The notes under the pieces: model-generated
Seen by the model: only the letters and a program-made list of their open reading frames with translations
The model's database searches: none
What the model was told of the DNA's origin: nothing
Shown here: one piece after another, positions 52,673-61,156 of the stretch
Position numbering within the stretch: the stretch's first letter is position 1
Layout: every line of letters begins with the position of its first letter
NCBI GenBank assembly: GCA_029959615.1
Contig: JASCOD010000005.1
Coordinates: 62,001-126,000, forward strand
Direction: 5' to 3'
Source: Flavobacteriaceae bacterium PS02338
GTDB taxonomy: Bacteria; Bacteroidota; Bacteroidia; Sphingobacteriales; Sphingobacteriaceae
Length of the DNA: 64,000 nucleotides
Made by a program: the position numbers and the translations under genes

Positions 52673-54220
52673 ATGGCCGAAGTAGGTTTAAAAAAATGGA
52701 TAATCACGATTACGGTAATCACAGCTGCTTTATTGGAGCTCATTGATACCACCATTGTAAACGTAGCATTACCACAAATACAAGGTAACTTGGGTGCTAC
52801 GCTAGAAGATGTAGCCTGGTTATCTACCGGCTACGCTGTAGCCAACGTAATTATTTTACCCATGTCTGGCTGGTTAGGCAGCAGATTTGGACGTAAAAAT
52901 TACTTCTTATTTTCTATTATACTTTTTACCATTGCCTCATTTTTATGCGGTAATGCCACATCACTCTGGGAACTTGTTGCTTTCCGTATTTTACAAGGTT
53001 TAGCAGGTGGTGGATTAATTGCTACTGCACAAGCCATCTTGATTGAAACTTGGCCTCGTGAAGATGTAGGTATTGCTACTGCTCTATTTGGATTAGGTGC
53101 TGTAGTTGGACCAACTGTTGGCCCTACCATTGGTGGTTACATCTTGGAAATTACCAATTGGCCTTGGATTTTTTACGTAAACATTCCCGTAGGAATTCTC
53201 GCCGCCTACCTCACCTATACTTTCGTCAGGGAAACACCAAAAGACGGCAAGGGTATGCCTGTAGACTGGATCGGAATTGCCTTACTAGCTACTGCAGTAG
53301 GTAGTTTACAAACTTTGTTAGAAAAAGGCGAAAGCGAAGATTGGTTTTCTACACCATACATTACGGTGTTGGCAGTAACCTCTGTTTTTGGCTTATTGTT
53401 ATTCATTTGGCGCCAATTATCTACCGACTATCCTATCGTGAATTTCAAAATCATGAGGCATAGAAGTTTCTCCATCGGGATGATTACTTCCTTTGTATTA
53501 GGTTTTGGTTTATACGGTTCTGTGTTTGTGTTCCCTATTTTCTGTCAAACATTGCTAGGTTTCTCGCCATTGCAAACTGGGGAAGTTTTCATTGCTGGTG
53601 GACTTTGTACTATTGCCATGATGCCATTCATTGGTATTATGCTTAAAAAAGGCGTACCAGCTCAATTTATGGCTACAGGTGGAATGTTACTGTTTTTCAT
53701 CTTCTGTCACATGCTAAGCAAGTCTACACTTTCTTCGGGCACCGAACAATTTTTCTGGCCTTTGGTAATCCGTGGATTTGGTATGGCATTATTGTTTGTA
53801 CCATTAACCACACTGGCCATGCAAGATTTAAAAGGTGCAGAAATTGGTCAAGGTTCCGGTTTAAATAATATGATGCGCCAGTTAGGTGGTTCATTCGGTA
53901 TCGCAGCGCTAACCACATTGATACACGTTCGCCAAGGTTTCCACCGTAGCAATTTACTCACTAATATCAACGAATATAATCCTGCATTTACTGAGCGTTT
54001 AAATGGCTTAATGCAAAATTTCATAGCTAAAGGTTCTTCGTTTTTAGATGCTAAATTAATGGCCATGAAAGCTATTGAAGGTGCAGTAATCAAACAAAGT
54101 TTATTACTTACCTATAGCGATGCTTACTGGGTTGCAGGTGGCGTAATGCTTTGTTCAATACCGCTTCTATACTTACAGAAATTCAAAAAGAATACCAACA
54201 TCCCTGTAGATGTACATTAA
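52673..54220 (+). CDS. EmrB-type MFS multidrug transporter (DHA2, 14 TM)
   Basis: The 515-residue protein has about 14 membrane helices. The DHA2 signature LELIDTTIVNVALPQI and the motif-A-like GSRFGRK loop are present, as is the motif-C-like AVVGPTVGPTIGGYI. It is the inner-membrane proton-driven pump of the tripartite complex with the two preceding genes. Drugs, bile-like compounds or plant phenolics are typical substrates, but none can be assigned here. A terminator follows at 54244. Confidence 0.93.
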   Translation: MAEVGLKKWIITITVITAALLELIDTTIVNVALPQIQGNLGATLEDVAWLSTGYAVANVIILPMSGWLGSRFGRKNYFLFSIILFTIASFLCGNATSLWELVAFRILQGLAGGGLIATAQAILIETWPREDVGIATALFGLGAVVGPTVGPTIGGYILEITNWPWIFYVNIPVGILAAYLTYTFVRETPKDGKGMPVDWIGIALLATAVGSLQTLLEKGESEDWFSTPYITVLAVTSVFGLLLFIWRQLSTDYPIVNFKIMRHRSFSIGMITSFVLGFGLYGSVFVFPIFCQTLLGFSPLQTGEVFIAGGLCTIAMMPFIGIMLKKGVPAQFMATGGMLLFFIFCHMLSKSTLSSGTEQFFWPLVIRGFGMALLFVPLTTLAMQDLKGAEIGQGSGLNNMMRQLGGSFGIAALTTLIHVRQGFHRSNLLTNINEYNPAFTERLNGLMQNFIAKGSSFLDAKLMAMKAIEGAVIKQSLLLTYSDAYWVAGGVMLCSIPLLYLQKFKKNTNIPVDVH

Positions 54221-54243
54221 TACTCCTACACACAATAACAATG

Positions 54244-54276
54244 AGGTCAGTGATTTTTTTTCACTGGCCTTTTTTA
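54244..54276 (+). terminator. Terminator of the efflux operon
   Basis: AGGTCAGTGA (54244-54253) pairs with TCACTGGCCT (54261-54270) with one G-U pair and a T-rich loop, followed by TTTTTT. It ends the tetR-tolC-emrAB-like transcript. Confidence 0.85.
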
Positions 54277-54406
54277 TTTAGGAAGCAGCAAGCATTTTAA
54301 GTCTTTATGTTGGAAAATCACAAATAAAATTATTTTTTTGAAAGCAGAGATACTGCTGCTTCGGTTTAGCCAGTCCCACTTTTCGCTTAATCTTTTTGCT
54401 AAACCT

Positions 54407-54496
54407 CTGTCATCCTGAACCTGTCGAAGGATATTTCACCGCTTACAAATGCTTCGACTACCTATTCCGATTTTATTGGAAAGCTCAGCACGACAG
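54407..54496. repeat. Dispersed repeat of the CTGTCATCCTGA...CGACAG type
   Basis: The left end reads CTGTCATCCTGAACCTGTCG and the right end reads GCTCAGCACGACAG, with AAGGATATTTC and GCTTCGACTACC inside. The ends are inverted repeats. The form is widely seen in intergenic DNA of Bacteroidota. Confidence 0.8.
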
Positions 54497-54632
54497 CTAA
54501 CATTAGGAACTGGAAAACAAAAGTATATTGCTTCAATCGGATTTTAATTACGAAAGCCTGTTCAAAAACTTCCTTACCCTAGCCATACTGCCCAAAACTA
54601 ATTCACTATCTTAGCCTCAAATACGTAGAACA

Positions 54633-55028
54633 ATGAATTTTCACACCCGTAAATGGATTAAGCCCGAAGATTTAAATCCAAATGGTAGTCTTTTTGGAGG
54701 TAGCTTGTTAAAATGGATAGACGAAGAAGCTGCAATTTATGCCATGTGCCAATTAGAAGCACCAAGAGTGGTAACCAAACTTATTTCAGAAATCAATTTT
54801 GTATCTTCTGGAAAGTTGGGTGATATTGTAGAAATGGGGATGACTGCGGCAGAATTTGGGAGAACGTCCATCACACTTAAATGTGAAGTGCGAAACAAAA
54901 TCACTAAAAAAGCAATCTTAACTATTGATAGAATGGTATTCGTAAATGTAAATGAACGTAATGAACCTATTCCTCACGGCAAAACCAAAATTAGGAAGAT
55001 GGATGAAAAGCTAGAGAATATGGGTTAG
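54633..55028 (+). CDS. Hotdog-fold acyl-CoA thioesterase (YciA-like)
   Basis: The 131-residue cytoplasmic protein has the YciA-type block NPNGSLFGGSLLKWIDEEAAIYA, with the catalytic Asp in IDEEAA, and the FGRTSITLKCEVRN strand. Its length fits a single hotdog domain. It should hydrolyse acyl-CoA thioesters; chain length is not predictable. It is a single gene between two repeat-containing gaps. Confidence 0.9.
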   Translation: MNFHTRKWIKPEDLNPNGSLFGGSLLKWIDEEAAIYAMCQLEAPRVVTKLISEINFVSSGKLGDIVEMGMTAAEFGRTSITLKCEVRNKITKKAILTIDRMVFVNVNERNEPIPHGKTKIRKMDEKLENMG

Positions 55029-55037
55029 TTAGCTACC

Positions 55038-55116
55038 TGTCATTCTGAACGCAGTGAAGAATCTATAGCAAATGGTAAAACAGATTCCTCGTCGCTACGC
55101 TTCCATCGGAATGACA
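55038..55116. repeat. Dispersed palindromic repeat, family GTCATTCCGA
   Basis: The left end is TGTCATTCTGAACGC and the right end is ATCGGAATGACA. AGAATCTAT and AGATTCCTCG are internal. It lies between convergent genes (thioesterase and shikimate kinase). A half-copy (GATTCC...CGGAATGACA) occurs at 55675-55700. Confidence 0.82.
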
Positions 55117-55136
55117 AGTTGCAAAAAGAAAACTGC

Positions 55137-55643
55137 TTAACCTTTCACCATCTCTATATCCTCCAACAATACTTTAGCTTCTAAATCAAAAGAGTTAATT
55201 ATTAGTTTAGACTGGTGATAAAAGACATTTCTTTCTTCCAGTTTACCGATGATAAAAGCCAACAATTGTTCATCGTCCATTCCTTTTAATAGCGGACGTT
55301 TCTCTCTATTATGTAAACGAGAAACCAATTGCGACGGTGTCATTTCCAAATAAACAGTGATGCCGTTTTCATTCATCCAATCCATATTATCGAAATAACA
55401 AGGCAAACCACCACCTGTCGCTACTACACAAGTTTCAGGATAGTCGAAAGATTTAAGCATTTCATTTTCTAACTGACGAAAAGCTGCTTCTCCATTGGCT
55501 TCAAAATAATCAGCTATACTTATGCCTTGTTGCTCTACAATTACTGCATCAATATCAATTACTGGGCATTCCAACAAATTAGCTAACTGTTTTGCTTTGG
55601 TACTTTTACCGCAGCCCATAAATCCTACTAGGAAAATTTTCAT
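55137..55643 (-). CDS. aroK: Shikimate kinase
   Basis: The 168-residue protein has the Walker A motif GFMGCGKST (residues 7-15). IDIDAVI (near 30), the FRQLENEML block and VATGGGLPCY, which binds shikimate, follow. The lid has NREKRPLLKG. It catalyses shikimate + ATP to shikimate 3-phosphate in aromatic amino-acid synthesis. The gene is upstream of a dispersed repeat, and its spacer has the GTTAATTGTTTAAATCGGTTA word at 55651-55671. Confidence 0.94.
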   Translation of the reverse strand: MKIFLVGFMGCGKSTKAKQLANLLECPVIDIDAVIVEQQGISIADYFEANGEAAFRQLENEMLKSFDYPETCVVATGGGLPCYFDNMDWMNENGITVYLEMTPSQLVSRLHNREKRPLLKGMDDEQLLAFIIGKLEERNVFYHQSKLIINSFDLEAKVLLEDIEMVKG

Positions 55644-55650
55644 TATTTAG

Positions 55651-55671
55651 GTTAATTGTTTAAATCGGTTA
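55651..55671. repeat. Copy of the GTTAATTGTTTAAATCGGTT word
   Basis: This 21-bp word (it ends in A) recurs with one mismatch at 60666-60686 after folP. A diverged inverted copy is near 56191-56218. It therefore belongs to a local repeat family that spans 55.6-61.2 kb. A half-copy of the GTCATTCCGA repeat follows at 55675-55700. Confidence 0.65.
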
Positions 55672-55710
55672 TTTAGATTCCTCCTACCGTCGGAATGACA
55701 GAATGTTAAT

Positions 55711-56157
55711 TTATATCAAACCTTGTCTCTTCAACATGATATAATCTGTAATTGGTGGCGCGTAGCCCGCTTGCTTCAGCATTTTAGCCAGCTGACCTCT
55801 GTGGTAAGTGCCATGATTACAAACATGCATCAAAATTTCTTCTATCGTATTTTTAAAATTATTGCCGGAAGAATTACCGTAACTCACTTCATCAGTAAGC
55901 GCTTTTGTAGCAAAAATATCTTCCAACAAGTTCATATTGTCTTGATAAACCGATCCGAAATCTTCTGGTTTAAATACTTCCCAAACAGCATAATTAGGCT
56001 TTTCATTTAAAATTCGCTTTGCCCAAATATGTTGTGCACTTAGCACATGACTAAGTAATGTATTAGCTTCGGGTATGGAAAAACCCGTCTTGGCTAAAGC
56101 TTCGATAATAATTTCATCTGCTTTTTTAGTGTATTTTAAAAATTCGCCGAGGTTCAT
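55711..56157 (-). CDS. DinB-family protein
   Basis: The 148-residue protein has the DinB four-helix fold. Likely metal-ligand histidines are in LLSHVLSAQHIW (near residue 40) and in HVCNHGTYHRGQLAKML (near 115-130). Many members are metal-dependent thiol or S-transferases, but the substrate of this one is unknown. It lies between aroK and a lone ABC permease gene on the same strand. Confidence 0.85.
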   Translation of the reverse strand: MNLGEFLKYTKKADEIIIEALAKTGFSIPEANTLLSHVLSAQHIWAKRILNEKPNYAVWEVFKPEDFGSVYQDNMNLLEDIFATKALTDEVSYGNSSGNNFKNTIEEILMHVCNHGTYHRGQLAKMLKQAGYAPPITDYIMLKRQGLI

Positions 56158-56221
56158 ATCATTTATATCTTACGCTTTCCTACACTCAAATCAATTAATC
56201 AATTTAAACGATTAACCATTC

Positions 56222-57277
56222 TTAAGCTAACTTCACTCTCGGATCTACCCAAGCATAAAGCAAATCTACCAAGATATTTACCACCACAAAAACAAAGGCA
56301 ATAAATAAAATCGATCCCATTACTACCGGAAAATCTGACATCTCCAAGGCGTAAACTGTGGTACGTCCCAATCCATTATAGCCAAAAATATACTCTACAA
56401 AGAATGAACCTGCCAATAGCGAAGCAAACCATCCAGAAATGGCGGTAATTACTGGATTTAAAGCATTTTTCAAGGCATGTTTATAGATAATCGTTTTACG
56501 GGATAAGCCTTTAGCTCTTGCCGTACGGATGTAATCTTGCGACAACACATCTAACATTGCGCTTCGGGTTAATTGTACAATAATTGCCAACGGCCGAAGT
56601 CCCAAAGTAATCATAGGTAACCACAAATTCCTTAAGGTCATTACCTCTCCTTCAAAGGGATCGTAACTATACAAACTACCACTCATGTTTAAACCAGTAT
56701 AATCTGCCAATACAAACCCAAAAAACCAAGCAATAATAATTCCCGCAAAGAAAGCGGGTGCCGAAATACCTAAAATAGCGAACATATTAGCCGCTTTATC
56801 AATCCAAGTACCTTTATAAACAGCAGAAAGCACCCCTAAAAATACGCCGATAATTGTTGCAAAAATCATTGCAGTTAATGCTAAAACGAAAGTATTAGGC
56901 ACCGTTTCTGATAAAATGGTAGTCACATCACGTTTAGTTTGGTAAGAACGACGCAGGTAAGGTTTCTTTATTACCCAAGCATTGTCACCTACTTCAAACA
57001 GCTTCAAATAACCGTATTTCTCTTGGTTTTCTGGTGTACTTTGATGAACACTTATTGGAGATAAATCATTCACATATAGAAAGAACTGCAGAGGTTTCGA
57101 CTTGTCCAACCCAAATTCTTTACGCACTGCCTCTAAAGACTGTACGTCAGAACGTTGACCCATTGTCATTCTGGCCGGATCACCAGGCAGGATATTGAAT
57201 AGCACAAAAACTACGGCAACCACACCAGCCATTACAGCCAATCCGTACAATAATTTCCTAAGTGCATAAATACCCAT
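56222..57277 (-). CDS. DppB-type ABC transporter permease (unpaired)
   Basis: The 351-residue protein has six predicted membrane helices. The DppB N terminus (VLFNILPGDPARMTMGQRSD) and a periplasmic insert (about 70-125) precede the EAA-like loop with DYIRTARAKGLSRKTIIYKHALKNAL. It is the first permease of a peptide/nickel-type importer. No DppC, ATPase or binding-protein gene is adjacent, so its partners must be elsewhere. Its start codon overlaps the stop of the upstream BT_3928-like gene by one base. Confidence 0.87.
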   Translation of the reverse strand: MGIYALRKLLYGLAVMAGVVAVVFVLFNILPGDPARMTMGQRSDVQSLEAVRKEFGLDKSKPLQFFLYVNDLSPISVHQSTPENQEKYGYLKLFEVGDNAWVIKKPYLRRSYQTKRDVTTILSETVPNTFVLALTAMIFATIIGVFLGVLSAVYKGTWIDKAANMFAILGISAPAFFAGIIIAWFFGFVLADYTGLNMSGSLYSYDPFEGEVMTLRNLWLPMITLGLRPLAIIVQLTRSAMLDVLSQDYIRTARAKGLSRKTIIYKHALKNALNPVITAISGWFASLLAGSFFVEYIFGYNGLGRTTVYALEMSDFPVVMGSILFIAFVFVVVNILVDLLYAWVDPRVKLA

Positions 57278-58428
57278 TATTTAGCAAAATATTTTTCAGT
57301 TAACTGATCAAAAGAAGGCAATGAATGATAGTGCCATTTATCTACAATTGTACCGTTTTTTAGCAATAAAATCCCTGGATTGGCTCGTACCATACTTTTT
57401 AGCGGAACAGCATCTGCATAAAACACTTCCATAAATAGCTTCAAACGTTTACTAAACCTATCCGCATCTTGTGCAGAGTTAGATGTTAGCAATACCGTAC
57501 GAATATTAAATTGCTCAGCGGCATTTAACGCTAAGGCATTCGTTGCTGCAATCGCTTTTTCGTTGGTCTCGTTTAAGTTGTAGGCCACTACCACCAAACT
57601 GTAATAAGGATTTTCTGTGATCTCTTTGGTATAATCGGTACCAGAGGCATCGGTAATCATCAAATCTTTAATTTTTACATCGTAACCTTTTTTGATTAAT
57701 TCACGGGATGGCGAACCAACTACTTCCCAATTTTCGTCTTTCCAAACCTCTTTGCTCATGTAATCCTTATCACTCATCGTTTGGGTTTCCCCTGTCTTTT
57801 TGTTTTTCAAATCATACATGATGAGGTATTCGTCAACTGGTGCACCTTCTGGAATTCTCATATTCTCAGGAATATTAGATCCCACTTTGTAAGGAAGAAA
57901 ATCTATGATTGGCAGATAATTGTAAGTAAAAACACCAAAAAGCAAAGAGGCTGCAAAAACCAATGCAAACAAACCGTTTTGCAGCTTAGCTTTTTCTGTA
58001 ATTGGCTGAATTAATTCTCTATTGATATAGATATAAACGATTAACAGCAACAACACTATGTCCTTACTAAAAGACTGCCAAGGTGTTAGCGGAATAGCAT
58101 CACCAAAACAACCACAAGAAGTAACTACCTTAAATGCTGCCGAAACAAAAGTTAAAAAGGTAAAGAAGATAATAGTGGCTAAGAGCCCTTTTACTACTAA
58201 ATTTTTAAAAATGCCAAATAGTAAAAGCGCACCGAATACAATCTCGAGTACACAAAGTAGCACAGCGATACCAGTTGCCCAACCATTTAAGAAATTGATA
58301 TGGAAAACCTCAAAATACTCTTGTAGCTTATAACCAAAACCCAATGGATCATTGGCCTTAATTAATCCTGAGAAAATGAACAGGATACCTACAAACCATT
58401 TAGAAAACTGAAAAAGCACATTTTTCAT
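57277..58428 (-). CDS. BT_3928-like fusion of a DoxX/MauE membrane domain and a thioredoxin-like part
   Basis: The 383-residue protein has four N-terminal membrane helices (about 1-165) of the DoxX/MauE type, with the block VTSCGCFGDAIPLTPWQSF near residue 105. The C-terminal part (about 230-383) looks thioredoxin-like but has no CxxC, so it is unlikely to be a classic thiol-disulfide enzyme. Its cysteine pair lies in the membrane part (CGC). The role is unknown; such proteins are widespread in Bacteroidota. It precedes the DppB-type gene with a one-base overlap. Confidence 0.8.
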   Translation of the reverse strand: MKNVLFQFSKWFVGILFIFSGLIKANDPLGFGYKLQEYFEVFHINFLNGWATGIAVLLCVLEIVFGALLLFGIFKNLVVKGLLATIIFFTFLTFVSAAFKVVTSCGCFGDAIPLTPWQSFSKDIVLLLLIVYIYINRELIQPITEKAKLQNGLFALVFAASLLFGVFTYNYLPIIDFLPYKVGSNIPENMRIPEGAPVDEYLIMYDLKNKKTGETQTMSDKDYMSKEVWKDENWEVVGSPSRELIKKGYDVKIKDLMITDASGTDYTKEITENPYYSLVVVAYNLNETNEKAIAATNALALNAAEQFNIRTVLLTSNSAQDADRFSKRLKLFMEVFYADAVPLKSMVRANPGILLLKNGTIVDKWHYHSLPSFDQLTEKYFAK

Positions 58429-58438
58429 AGTTAAATCT

Positions 58439-59185
58439 CTAATTTAATCTTTCCGACCATTGAAGCCCTGTAGGCAATTCAACATCGGAAAACTCTATAT
58501 GTATTACTCTTCTTTTTTGTCCGTTGGTTGTTCTGCTCGAACTATGAAGAATTAAAGGTTTCATCAACATTACCCCTCCTTTTCTTACCGTACAAATTGC
58601 CTCACGCTCTACTTTCCAATTGATAGTTTCGGGACGATAGATATTTTTCAAATGCGATTGAGGAATGACTTTCAAAGCTCCATTATTTTCATCCGTATTA
58701 TCCAAATGAATTCTAATGGTAAAATTCCTCTTCAGAATATCAAGCGGCGGCTGAACAGCAAATTGTCCTTGCTTTACAGTCCACGGTCCATAACCCTCAA
58801 GCCCTGCTTTTTTATCTACGGAGATAGTTAGATCCTGATGATAACTCACATACCAGTTAGATTTTTCTGGCTTATCAAAATAAATACTCTTTACTACAAA
58901 AAAGCTTTCACCAAAAAATTCTGCTATTAAATCCCTAAGCTTATGATTAAAAACAACTTTTCTTATTTCGGGCACTTCATTTAAAAATTGCCTAATTGCA
59001 AATAAGTCTTCAGATTTTCTGAACGTCTCCCTATCACTATCTTTCGCAGCAATAAGCGCTAACATTTGCGCTACTTCCTGTTCTGAATATATACCATTTA
59101 CAATTGAAAAACCAACTTCATCCAGCGCTATCTTTGGCGATAAAACCTGTCTATTCACTAAAGAATTTGAACTTTGGACTTTCAA
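58439..59185 (-). CDS. Phytanoyl-CoA dioxygenase-family Fe(II)/2-oxoglutarate enzyme
   Basis: The 248-residue cytoplasmic protein has the facial triad His116-x-Asp118 (SYHQDLT) and His214 (MKPLILHSS), with the 2-oxoglutarate arginine in NGQKRRVIHIEF. It belongs to the PhyH family, whose members hydroxylate acyl-CoAs and small molecules. The natural substrate is unknown. The gene lies 10 bp upstream of the BT_3928-like gene on the same strand, so the two may share an operon. Confidence 0.88.
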   Translation of the reverse strand: MKVQSSNSLVNRQVLSPKIALDEVGFSIVNGIYSEQEVAQMLALIAAKDSDRETFRKSEDLFAIRQFLNEVPEIRKVVFNHKLRDLIAEFFGESFFVVKSIYFDKPEKSNWYVSYHQDLTISVDKKAGLEGYGPWTVKQGQFAVQPPLDILKRNFTIRIHLDNTDENNGALKVIPQSHLKNIYRPETINWKVEREAICTVRKGGVMLMKPLILHSSSRTTNGQKRRVIHIEFSDVELPTGLQWSERLN

Positions 59186-59196
59186 CTTTTTACTTT

Positions 59197-59739
59197 TTAA
59201 GCTACTCCCAATTTAATCAGCGCAAAAACAGCATAATTCAACATATCTTGATAATTAGCTTTGATACCTTCAGAAGCTACCGTTAGGCCATCATTATCCT
59301 CAATCTGTTTTACCCTTAATATTTTCATCAAGATCAAATCTGTTAACGAACTGATTCGCATATCACGCCAAGCTTCACCGTAATCGTGGTTTTTAGCCAA
59401 CATCAAATCTTTAGTTTCCTGTACACGCTCATCATAATAAGCTTCTGTAACATCAACAGTTAATTCATTCGGTTCATCTTCTCCCAGCTCCAGTTGTAAG
59501 ATAGCCATCACACAATAGTTAATAATTCCTATATATTCAGAAGTAATATCCTCTCCTACCTTCGAAACTTTTTTTTCTTCTAAAGTTCTAATGCGTTGCG
59601 CTTTGATAAAGATTTGGTCGGTGATAGAAGCTGGACGTAAAATACGCCAAGCAGTACCGTAATCTTTTGTTTTTTTAATAAAAAGCGATTTACAAACCGC
59701 TATAACCTGATCGTATTCTAAAGATGTATTTGCTGCCAA
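59197..59739 (-). CDS. DUF1599 protein with tandem duplicated domain
   Basis: The 180-residue protein consists of two similar halves. Residues 22-83 carry KKTKDYGTAWRILRPASITD and residues 115-177 carry AKNHDYGEAWRDMRISSLTD. Each half ends with a YxxxxNYxVxAxxxL pattern. This matches DUF1599, a family associated with nucleotide modification. No catalytic activity is established. It is divergent from folP across 60 bp, as in many Bacteroidota. The conserved DYGxAWR motif suggests a shared binding site per half. Confidence 0.88.
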   Translation of the reverse strand: MAANTSLEYDQVIAVCKSLFIKKTKDYGTAWRILRPASITDQIFIKAQRIRTLEEKKVSKVGEDITSEYIGIINYCVMAILQLELGEDEPNELTVDVTEAYYDERVQETKDLMLAKNHDYGEAWRDMRISSLTDLILMKILRVKQIEDNDGLTVASEGIKANYQDMLNYAVFALIKLGVA

Positions 59740-59777
59740 AACAATTAAAATATTTAATATTTAGCCAATAAAACGGC

Positions 59778-59785
59778 TATTTTTG
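59778..59785 (+). promoter_or_regulatory. Candidate -7 element for folP
   Basis: TATTTTTG matches TAnnTTTG 14 bp before the folP start codon. TTTA at 59753-59756 would be a -33 candidate with 21-bp spacing. The implied leader is very short. Confidence 0.45.
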
Positions 59786-59799
59786 TTTTTTGTTAACTG

Positions 59800-60654
59800 A
59801 TGGCTAAAGATACATTTTTAAACCGAAAACATACGCTAAACTGCAAAGGCAAATTGATCGATATCAGCAAACCTTCAGTAATGGCAATCTTAAATATCAC
59901 CCCAGATTCTTTTTATCACAAAAGCCGAGTGAGCAGTATCGACGAAGCCCTGAGAAAATCAGAAAAGTTTATCGAGGCTGGCGCAAAGTTTATCGATGTA
60001 GGAGCTTATTCTTCTCGTCCTGGGGCTACCGATGTAACAGAAGCAGAAGAAATTGAGCGGTTAGTCCCAATTATCCACGCCATCAACAAAGCTTTTCCAA
60101 CAGTTCTAATTTCCATTGATACTTTTAGAGCAAAAGCTGCCGAAGAAAGTATCGGGGCCGGCGCACATATCATTAACGATATTGCCGCAGGAAATTTGGA
60201 TGAGAAAATGTTCGAAACCGTAGCAAAATTACAGGTTCCCTATATCATGATGCATATGAAGGGCACACCGCAGAACATGCAAAACGATCCAAGCTATGAA
60301 AATGTGACCAAAGAAGTTTTCAGTTATTTCAGTGAGAAAATCAAAACACTAACAGCTCTTGGAGTTAAAGACATCATCTTAGACCCAGGCTTCGGTTTCG
60401 CCAAAACACTCGACCATAACTACCAACTTCTAAAAGACATGCAACTATTGAATTTCTTCGAACTACCTATCTTGGTTGGCTTCTCTAGAAAATCAATGAT
60501 TACCAGAGCCCTAAATATCAAAACTGACGAAGCCTTAAACGGAACAACTATACTTAACACCACTGCCCTACTTAAAGGTGCCAACATTTTAAGAGTACAT
60601 GATGTAAAAGAAGCAGTAGAATGTGTGGAATTGGTTAATCGGGTAAACGGTTAA
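59800..60654 (+). CDS. folP: Dihydropteroate synthase
   Basis: The 284-residue protein has the classical MAILNITPDSFYH start block, DVGAYSSRPGA and the DPGFGFAKT loop. It joins p-aminobenzoate with dihydropterin pyrophosphate in folate synthesis and is the sulfonamide target. The stop codon is inside the repeat unit GGTTAACTATTG. The four-helix-bundle gene and cdaA follow on the same strand. Confidence 0.95.
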   Translation: MAKDTFLNRKHTLNCKGKLIDISKPSVMAILNITPDSFYHKSRVSSIDEALRKSEKFIEAGAKFIDVGAYSSRPGATDVTEAEEIERLVPIIHAINKAFPTVLISIDTFRAKAAEESIGAGAHIINDIAAGNLDEKMFETVAKLQVPYIMMHMKGTPQNMQNDPSYENVTKEVFSYFSEKIKTLTALGVKDIILDPGFGFAKTLDHNYQLLKDMQLLNFFELPILVGFSRKSMITRALNIKTDEALNGTTILNTTALLKGANILRVHDVKEAVECVELVNRVNG

Positions 60655-60701
60655 CTATTGAACTGGTTGATTGTTTAAATCGGTTAACTGTTGAACTGGT
60701 T
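60649..60701. repeat. Tandem 20-bp direct repeat at the folP stop
   Basis: GGTTAACTATTGAACTGGTT (60649-60668) and GGTTAACTGTTGAACTGGTT (60682-60701) differ by one base. The first copy includes the folP stop codon. Complementary text follows at 60730-60766, so a large hairpin can form between folP and the next gene. Confidence 0.8.
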
Positions 60702-60729
60702 AATCGCCAATTTGTTAAATTGCAAATGC

Positions 60730-60764
60730 AAACAGTTAACCAAATCAACAGTTCGAACAATTAA
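60730..60764. repeat. Left copy of a 35-bp direct repeat flanking the four-helix gene
   Basis: This copy begins AAACAGTTAACCAAATCA and ends AACAATTAA. It matches the right copy at 61157-61191 in 31 of 35 positions. The two copies are 427 bp apart, one before the four-helix-bundle gene and one before cdaA. Confidence 0.85.
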
Positions 60765-60776
60765 CCAACACTTAAA

Positions 60777-61142
60777 ATGCATACCTACTCTTTTGAAAAA
60801 CTAGAAACTTGGCAAAAAGCCAGATCATTTAGAAAGGAAATTTATATCCTCACAAAAAAATTCCCAAATGAAGAAATATTTGGTTTAACTAGTCAAATCA
60901 AACGTTCCGCAAGCAGTATTGCAGATTGTTTAGCGGAGGGCTCTGCTAGAGTCACACCTAAAGACAAAGCTCATTTCATAACTATGTCTTATTCAAGTGC
61001 AATTGAAACAGTTAACCACATTATTGGCGCATTTGATTTAGAATTTATTACGGCGGAAGAATACGAATATTTTAGATTGAAGTTAGATGAAATCGCTAAT
61101 AAATTAAATGCATTGAAAAACTCGATACTTAAGAACAACTAA
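60777..61142 (+). CDS. Four-helix-bundle protein (23S rRNA intervening-sequence protein type)
   Basis: The 121-residue protein matches the S23/IVP four-helix-bundle family, with FEKLETWQKARSFRKEIY near the start, GLTSQIKRSASSIADCLAEG near residue 42 and an ALKNSILKNN end. These proteins occur in rRNA intervening sequences and also as free intergenic genes in Bacteroidota; their function is unsolved. It is flanked by direct repeats of 35 bp and splits the usual folP-cdaA pair, which suggests insertion or a repeat-mediated event. Confidence 0.88.
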   Translation: MHTYSFEKLETWQKARSFRKEIYILTKKFPNEEIFGLTSQIKRSASSIADCLAEGSARVTPKDKAHFITMSYSSAIETVNHIIGAFDLEFITAEEYEYFRLKLDEIANKLNALKNSILKNN

Positions 61143-61156
61143 ACAATTATTTAGTT

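Larger units (their letters stand above)
54221..54632. other. 412-bp gap with terminator and dispersed repeat
   Basis: After the efflux operon this gap contains a terminator (54244-54276), a dispersed CTGTCATCCTGA repeat (54407-54496) and A/T-rich DNA. No gene was found. Confidence 0.8.
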
